The notes under the pieces were generated by a model, which saw nothing but the letters and a program-made list of their open reading frames with translations, ran no database searches and was not told the origin of the DNA. Source: Woeseia sp. (lineage in GTDB: Bacteria; Pseudomonadota; Gammaproteobacteria; Steroidobacterales; Woeseiaceae). From it: a stretch of DNA of 6,604 bases. A program made the translations under genes and the position numbers. Shown in pieces: positions 1-3,785 of this stretch. Location: NCBI GenBank assembly GCA_018701055.1, contig JABIUH010000117.1, forward strand, positions 1 to 6,604, given 5' to 3'. Every line of letters starts with the position of its first letter. The first letter of the stretch is position 1.

Positions 1-128
1 ACATTGCGCACCAAATGCGTGCCGCATTTGGGGACACTATTGAGAAAGACCGGCGCCTGCAATCGCTGCTGCTTAAAATTAGCGTTTAGTTGATTGAGAT
101 TGTCGGCTTTGGCGACGATTCGCGGCAT
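1..128 (-). CDS. Sulfotransferase-family protein, N-terminal fragment (cut by window start)
   Basis: Reading leftward from an ATG at 128-126, 42 codons stay open to the window edge. The protein begins MPRIVAKADNLNQL and reaches VFLNSVPKCGTHLVRN. Residues 27-38 look like a first beta strand (VFLNSV) running into a loop PKCGTH (33-38). This matches the 5'-phosphosulfate-binding loop of PAPS-dependent sulfotransferases (PKSGT type, with Cys tolerated at the third position). Such enzymes move a sulfuryl group from PAPS to a hydroxyl or amine of a small molecule, sugar or protein; the acceptor cannot be told here. A GGGA ribosome binding site lies 8 bases upstream of the ATG (plus-strand 137-140), and a -10 element lies about 40 bases upstream. 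The gene is divergent from the halogenase pair. The rest, including the 3'-phosphate-binding and catalytic parts, is outside the window, so the family call rests on one motif and its strand context. Confidence 0.7.
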   Translation of the reverse strand, partial: MPRIVAKADNLNQLNANFKQQRLQAPVFLNSVPKCGTHLVRN

Positions 129-325
129 ACTTTATTTCCCGAAATTTTTCCTGCTCATGCGTGCAGTTAGTATAAAGTGATTGTCCTTACCGTTGAACTT
201 TTTCGACTTGCTACCCTATCGGGCGTCATCTATCCCGGTGGTCGCGACGTTTTGGCCGCTGTGTGTTCGTGGCTCGGGAGCCAGCATGTGACTGTCATGA
301 ATTTCAAAAACATAGAATTCGCTGC
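129..325. other. Divergent intergenic region between sulfotransferase and halogenase genes
   Basis: These 197 bases separate two genes that read away from each other, so both must be controlled from here. I see a plausible leftward promoter (listed separately). For the rightward direction there is only a weak candidate: TTGAAC at 193-198 followed 18 bases later by TATCGG. An 8-bp palindrome GTCGCGAC lies at 241-248. No convincing intrinsic terminator or RNA gene is visible, and I find no long operator-like inverted repeat. An in-frame GTG at 263 could extend the rightward gene into this region, but the added residues have no counterpart in the paralogue. Confidence 0.6.
169..197 (-). promoter_or_regulatory. 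Candidate sigma70-type promoter for the leftward sulfotransferase gene
   Basis: On the minus strand, TATACT (plus coordinates 174-169) matches five of six bases of the -10 consensus TATAAT. A weak -35, TTCAAC (197-192), matches three of six bases of TTGACA with a 17-base spacer. Transcription would start roughly 35 bases before the ATG at 128, a normal leader length. The -35 overlaps the weak rightward TTGAAC on the other strand. The call rests mainly on the -10 match and its position. Confidence 0.4.
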
Positions 326-1930
326 GTGACGCCGAAGAAAATCCTAATTGTAGGCAGTGGTGTTGCGGCATGGATGACCGCCGCTCGACTCAGTGCCGTT
401 TTGAATCGCGATGGTCGGGATTTTGCGGCGATTAGCGTCATCGATTGCCCAGACAGCAAAACAGACAGCACGGACACTTCGACTTTGCCCGACATTCAGC
501 AATTGCTGGCGGCGCTTGGCGTGGATCAGTTTGAATTTATGCGGCGCGTGCAAGCTACCTTTCGGCAATCGACCAAATTCGTGAATTGGTCACTTAATGA
601 GGGGGAGCACTTCCATCATCCACTCACGTTGGAACGGCCCGGTGCAGTAGATCAGGCCGGCCGACGATGGCTGATGAGCAATCGTGCGGTACCGTTCGCC
701 AACACCGTGTCTATGCAGCCAATAATTTGCGAGATGAATCTTGCTCCGCAAATGCTTGGTCGTTGGGATTTTGGGCGCCCGCTAGTACACGCCTTTCATG
801 TGCGTACGTCGTTGTTCGAAGGCTATCTGAAAGAGTTGTCGCTCGCACGCGGCGTTGTTCAACATTCAGGGGAACTCGGAGACGTTGATGTAGAGGACGA
901 TGGTGAAATTGCGGTAATTCATTCTTCCAGCGGGGATGCGCTCACCGCCGATCTTTTTATCGACTGCAGCGGTTCCTCGGCACGTCTTAGTGGCGAGAAA
1001 CTAGGTGTTAGTTGGGTGGACTGCTCACAATGGCTTCTCTGCGATGCCGTTACCAGAATGAATGTCCCGTACGAGTTGCACTATCCAGGTTTTGTGCGCC
1101 CGTACACCACAGCATCGGCTCAGTCGGCGGGCTGGATCTCGGATGTTCCATTGCAGAACTCACGCTCGCTAGCCTACATTCACGCAGGTTCACTAACGAG
1201 GGGCGACGAGGCCGAACTGGAACTGCGGAATTTTGAGGGTCCTCACAGTCAGGACCTGAGCTGCGAAAGCGACACCTTCAAAGTAGGGCACCGCGAGAAG
1301 TCCTGGGTCGGTAACTGTATTTCGATTGGTCAGGCCAACAACTTCGTGGAACCGCTTGCATCAACGGACCTTCATTTGATCGATTTCGCTGCCGCGATGC
1401 TTGCCGAGCATTTTCCCTACGGAGACGACATGAAGCCGTTGGCGTTTCGTTATAACCGCATCATGGTGAATCGTTTTTACGAGGCTGTCGATTTCGTGAA
1501 CATGCACTACGCGCTATCGCGAAGAACGGATTCCACGTTTTGGCAGCAAGTGCGGGAGCCGGGTCACATCAACGATCGTTTACAAGCCAAGTTGGGTTAT
1601 TGGAAAAGCAAACCGCCAACCCGCGCGGATTTCGAAGATCAGTTTTTCCCTGGACAATCTGATTCGCCATTGCCGACTGCCGTTCTAGCAGGCGATAACC
1701 GCCACCCAGTTGATACAGCAGGGCTATGGACGCATGAAAACTATGAGGCTGTTCTATTCGGTATGGGTTTCCTTAATGAAGAATGCGACGCATGGTACGG
1801 AATTGATCGACCAGACCCTGGCGTGCTGCGCCACGTGCTCGAGCGAGTTAATGTTGCACAGCAAAAATTACCGCCACACGCGATCTGGCTGCAACGTGTG
1901 GTCGGTATGTCAGACTATCCAACGATTTAG
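326..1930 (+). CDS. Flavin-dependent halogenase-like protein lacking catalytic residues (probable pseudoenzyme)
   Basis: The 534-aa protein belongs to the tryptophan halogenase-like flavoprotein family and is a paralogue of the next gene. I chose the GTG at 326 because TPKKILIVG then aligns exactly with KPRRILIVG after the start of the neighbour, and residue numbers stay matched to MSDYP at 528-532. No good Shine-Dalgarno precedes it; an in-frame GTG at 263 would add 21 unmatched residues. The family's functional residues are altered. The dinucleotide motif reads GSGVAA (10-15, third Gly lost). GVGEAT is replaced by STDTST (48-53). The catalytic lysine position is R80, WxWxIP reads WISDVP (270-275), and the active-site Glu is A345, although S346 remains. 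ADLFIDCSG (208-216) and the C-terminal region are well kept. There is no stop or frameshift. It probably lacks halogenase activity and may lack normal FAD cycling. A structural, regulatory or ligand-binding role is inference. Confidence 0.85.
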   Translation: MTPKKILIVGSGVAAWMTAARLSAVLNRDGRDFAAISVIDCPDSKTDSTDTSTLPDIQQLLAALGVDQFEFMRRVQATFRQSTKFVNWSLNEGEHFHHPLTLERPGAVDQAGRRWLMSNRAVPFANTVSMQPIICEMNLAPQMLGRWDFGRPLVHAFHVRTSLFEGYLKELSLARGVVQHSGELGDVDVEDDGEIAVIHSSSGDALTADLFIDCSGSSARLSGEKLGVSWVDCSQWLLCDAVTRMNVPYELHYPGFVRPYTTASAQSAGWISDVPLQNSRSLAYIHAGSLTRGDEAELELRNFEGPHSQDLSCESDTFKVGHREKSWVGNCISIGQANNFVEPLASTDLHLIDFAAAMLAEHFPYGDDMKPLAFRYNRIMVNRFYEAVDFVNMHYALSRRTDSTFWQQVREPGHINDRLQAKLGYWKSKPPTRADFEDQFFPGQSDSPLPTAVLAGDNRHPVDTAGLWTHENYEAVLFGMGFLNEECDAWYGIDRPDPGVLRHVLERVNVAQQKLPPHAIWLQRVVGMSDYPTI

Positions 1931-1944
1931 CGGATGACGACGCA

Positions 1945-3564
1945 ATGAAACCAAGGCGAATTCTCATTGTTGGTGGTGGCTCCGCGGGCTGGATGACGGC
2001 GGCCTACCTAGATGCTGTATTAAACCGCGAAGGCATGATGCCTGTCGATATTGCACTAGTAGAATCGCCGGATGTGCCGCGTATTGGTGTCGGCGAGGCG
2101 ACCATTCCGAGCATCAATCACATTCTGTCAGCTATTGGCATTGATGAACTTGAATTCATCAAACGCGTGGATGGCACCTATAAGCAGGCTATCAAGTACG
2201 TCAATTGGCTGGACGGCCAGGGCGAATCCTACTATCACGCGTTTGGTCGTTATCGCGAAAGCCCGGTCGATCGGTCTACCTTAAATTGGTTGATGAGTGA
2301 TCGCTCAATTCCGTTCTCGGAGACGATTTCAGCGCAGCCGGTAATTTGCGATTTGAATTTGTCGCCGAAGACTCTTGGGCATTGGGACATGGGCGCACGC
2401 CTGACCTACGCGTTTCATATGAATGCACTGAAGTTTGCCGACTATCTCGCTGAAATTGCGACGTCACGTGGCGTGACTCACCATCTCGATCACGTCACCG
2501 ATATTGAGATGGCGGACAGCGGCGATATTGCAGCGGTAAAAACGCGAAGCGGCCAATGCATTGAGGCGGACTTGTTTGTTGATTGCACTGGTTTCGCATC
2601 CATACTCATCGAGAAGAAGCTGGGCGTCGAGTGGATTGATTGGTCGCAGTGGCAGCTCTGCGATCGCGCGTTGACGATTCAGGTGCCCTACGAGCACAGC
2701 TACCCAGGTTACGTGCGACCCAATACAGTGGCGACAGCAGTTTCCGCCGGTTGGATTTGGGAGATACCCCTGCAAAATCGGCGTGCCTGGGGTTACGTGC
2801 ACTCGAGTAAGCATATTGATCCAGATGATGCTGAGAAGGAGTTGCGAGCCTTCGTTGGCTCAATAGGCGATAACTTCGAAACACGTCTGGTGCCGTTTAA
2901 AGTGGGTTATCGAGCGAAAGCCTGGGCAAAAAACTGCGTCGCGATCGGGCTCTCTGCCGGATTCATTGAGCCTTTGGAGTCGACGGGGCTTTATCTGAGC
3001 GACCTTGCTGCTGTCATGCTGACAGAACATTTTCCTTACGGCGGGGATATGGAGCCACTGGCCTATCGATTTAATCGCATCATGGCGAATCGTTTTCACG
3101 AAGTGCTGGACTTCATCAACCTGCATTATTGCCTGACACGTCGCACCGATACTGAATTTTGGCGAGAAGTGCAGCGCCCGGAGCGGATCGGAGATCGTCT
3201 ACGCGCCAAGCTTGAGTTCTGGCGCATGAAGCCACCTTCGCTGGCGGACTTCGAGGATCAACTCTTCCCAGGACAGCCAGACGTGCCGTTGGTGACGGGT
3301 GGCTATCCCGGTGATCACAGAAGTCCGATTGATACCGCAGGAATATTTACGCTCTCGAGTTATGAGGCGATTTTGTACGGAATGGATTTTTTAAATGCCG
3401 AGTGCAATCAATGGTTTGGATCTAAGCGACCGCCGCCGACGGTGCCGCAGACAATATTGAATCGATTGCAGGCCGCGCCACATAAATTACCGAGCCACGA
3501 GGCCTGGCTGCAGCAAATTGCGGGTATGTCCGACTACCCGATTGATCCGCAATCCGTCCCTTAA
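1945..3564 (+). CDS. Flavin-dependent halogenase (tryptophan halogenase family)
   Basis: This 539-aa protein has the usual length and full motif set of FADH2-dependent halogenases. GGGSAG (10-15) is the dinucleotide-binding loop. GVGEATIPSI (48-57) is the end of the strap linking flavin and halide sites. K80, in GTYKQAIKYVNW, occupies the position of the catalytic lysine (K79 in PrnA/RebH). ADLFVDCTG (208-216) is the second flavin motif, WIWEIP (270-275) the halogenase signature WxWxIP, and E345-S346 in EPLES matches the active-site Glu-Ser pair. Such enzymes use reduced flavin from a separate reductase, O2 and chloride or bromide to make hypohalous acid, which the lysine directs to an aromatic carbon. 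No reductase gene is visible here. The start lies 14 bases after the previous stop, with only a weak Shine-Dalgarno (CGGA), suggesting co-transcription and possible translational coupling. Halogenases beside TonB receptors (BrvH and Xanthomonas types) often accept indole-like substrates, so free tryptophan is not assured. Confidence 0.93.
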   Translation: MKPRRILIVGGGSAGWMTAAYLDAVLNREGMMPVDIALVESPDVPRIGVGEATIPSINHILSAIGIDELEFIKRVDGTYKQAIKYVNWLDGQGESYYHAFGRYRESPVDRSTLNWLMSDRSIPFSETISAQPVICDLNLSPKTLGHWDMGARLTYAFHMNALKFADYLAEIATSRGVTHHLDHVTDIEMADSGDIAAVKTRSGQCIEADLFVDCTGFASILIEKKLGVEWIDWSQWQLCDRALTIQVPYEHSYPGYVRPNTVATAVSAGWIWEIPLQNRRAWGYVHSSKHIDPDDAEKELRAFVGSIGDNFETRLVPFKVGYRAKAWAKNCVAIGLSAGFIEPLESTGLYLSDLAAVMLTEHFPYGGDMEPLAYRFNRIMANRFHEVLDFINLHYCLTRRTDTEFWREVQRPERIGDRLRAKLEFWRMKPPSLADFEDQLFPGQPDVPLVTGGYPGDHRSPIDTAGIFTLSSYEAILYGMDFLNAECNQWFGSKRPPPTVPQTILNRLQAAPHKLPSHEAWLQQIAGMSDYPIDPQSVP

Positions 3565-3570
3565 TAACCC

Positions 3571-3668
3571 TCGAGAATATCAATAACTTGGCAGCAAGGC
3601 AGCGGCGTGGGTGATCGATATCGATTTGTTGGCGTCTTAGATTGATTTGGTTTAGTCTTCGAGAATAT
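3571..3668. repeat. Direct repeat pair TCGAGAATAT, 88 bp apart
   Basis: The 10-base sequence TCGAGAATAT occurs exactly at 3571-3580, just after the halogenase stop, and again at 3659-3668. The second copy overlaps the candidate -10 element of the receptor promoter. An exact 10-mer repeated in such a short interval is unlikely but not impossible by chance. It could mark two binding sites for one regulator. Confidence 0.4.
3614..3625. promoter_or_regulatory. Perfect 12-bp palindrome ATCGATATCGAT, possible operator
   Basis: The sequence is identical to its own reverse complement over 12 bases, and the symmetry stops there on both sides. It lies 17 bases upstream of the candidate -35 at 3642 and between the two TCGAGAATAT copies, a suitable place for an activator or repressor dimer. 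There is no loop or T-run, so it is not a terminator. The family of any regulator cannot be told. Confidence 0.35.
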
Positions 3669-3671
3669 AAG
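3642..3671 (+). promoter_or_regulatory. Candidate sigma70-type promoter for the TonB receptor
   Basis: TTGATT (3642-3647) matches four of six -35 bases, and TATAAG (3666-3671) matches five of six -10 bases, with an 18-base spacer. The predicted leader of roughly 107 bases is long and contains the CAATCTTA repeats. TACACT at 3688-3693 is a weaker alternative -10. The call is from consensus matching only. Confidence 0.4.
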
Positions 3672-3737
3672 AAAAATAATAAATATGTACACTAGCTGTT
3701 AAGCAACCGGCACGTGCGATCGAAATTCTCATCGCAA

Positions 3738-3773
3738 TGTTCAATCTTACGGTGGGGCAGTGTTGCAATCTTA
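3738..3773. repeat. Direct repeat in the receptor leader: TGTT(G)CAATCTTA
   Basis: TGTTCAATCTTA at 3738-3749 recurs as TGTTGCAATCTTA at 3761-3773, identical except for one extra G. The copies are about two helical turns apart. The final A of the second copy is also the first base of the Shine-Dalgarno, so anything bound to the repeat in DNA or RNA could affect receptor expression. The function is unknown. Confidence 0.4.
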
Positions 3774-3778
3774 GGGAG
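3773..3778 (+). promoter_or_regulatory. Ribosome binding site AGGGAG for the TonB receptor
   Basis: AGGGAG lies seven bases before the ATG at 3786 and is the clearest Shine-Dalgarno in the window. It fixes the receptor start, which is followed directly by a signal peptide. Both halogenase genes have much weaker sites. Confidence 0.8.
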
Positions 3779-3785
3779 CGATACA

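Larger units (their letters stand above)
3565..3785. other. Intergenic region between halogenase and TonB receptor genes
   Basis: These 221 bases are A/T-rich in the middle (about 3661-3686) and contain no credible gene. They hold a 12-bp palindrome, two pairs of short direct repeats, a candidate promoter and a strong ribosome binding site, each listed separately. An 8-bp palindrome GCACGTGC also lies at 3710-3717. I found no stem followed by a T-run after the halogenase stop, so read-through from the halogenase pair into the receptor remains possible despite the apparent local promoter. Confidence 0.6.

Noticed and set aside
3..89. Plus-strand frame of 28 codons ending at TAG 87-89, as the tail of an upstream gene
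   Set aside because: It overlaps the minus-strand frame carrying the sulfotransferase PKCGTH motif with a good start, ribosome binding site and promoter. The plus-strand reading has no recognisable motif.
263..325. N-terminal extension of the first halogenase-like protein from GTG at 263
   Set aside because: The 21 extra residues (starting with FVAREPACDCHEF after the start) have no counterpart in the paralogue, do not look like a signal peptide, and no ribosome binding site precedes them. The GTG at 326 aligns exactly with the paralogue start.
326..1930. Calling the first halogenase-like gene a pseudogene
   Set aside because: It has no internal stop or frameshift, matches the full length of the paralogue, and is conserved outside the active site. 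The substitutions are focal.
1934..1948. Four-codon mini-frame ATG-ACG-ACG-CAA-TGA overlapping the second halogenase start
   Set aside because: It is too short to support and has no clear ribosome binding site. It may be chance, though a coupling role cannot be excluded.
1945..3564. Naming the intact halogenase prnA, rebH or a regiospecific tryptophan 7-halogenase
   Set aside because: The motifs show the halogenase family but not the substrate or ring position. The receptor-linked context differs from pyrrolnitrin or rebeccamycin clusters.
3565..3610. Intrinsic terminator after the halogenase pair
   Set aside because: No GC-rich stem followed by a T-run is present.
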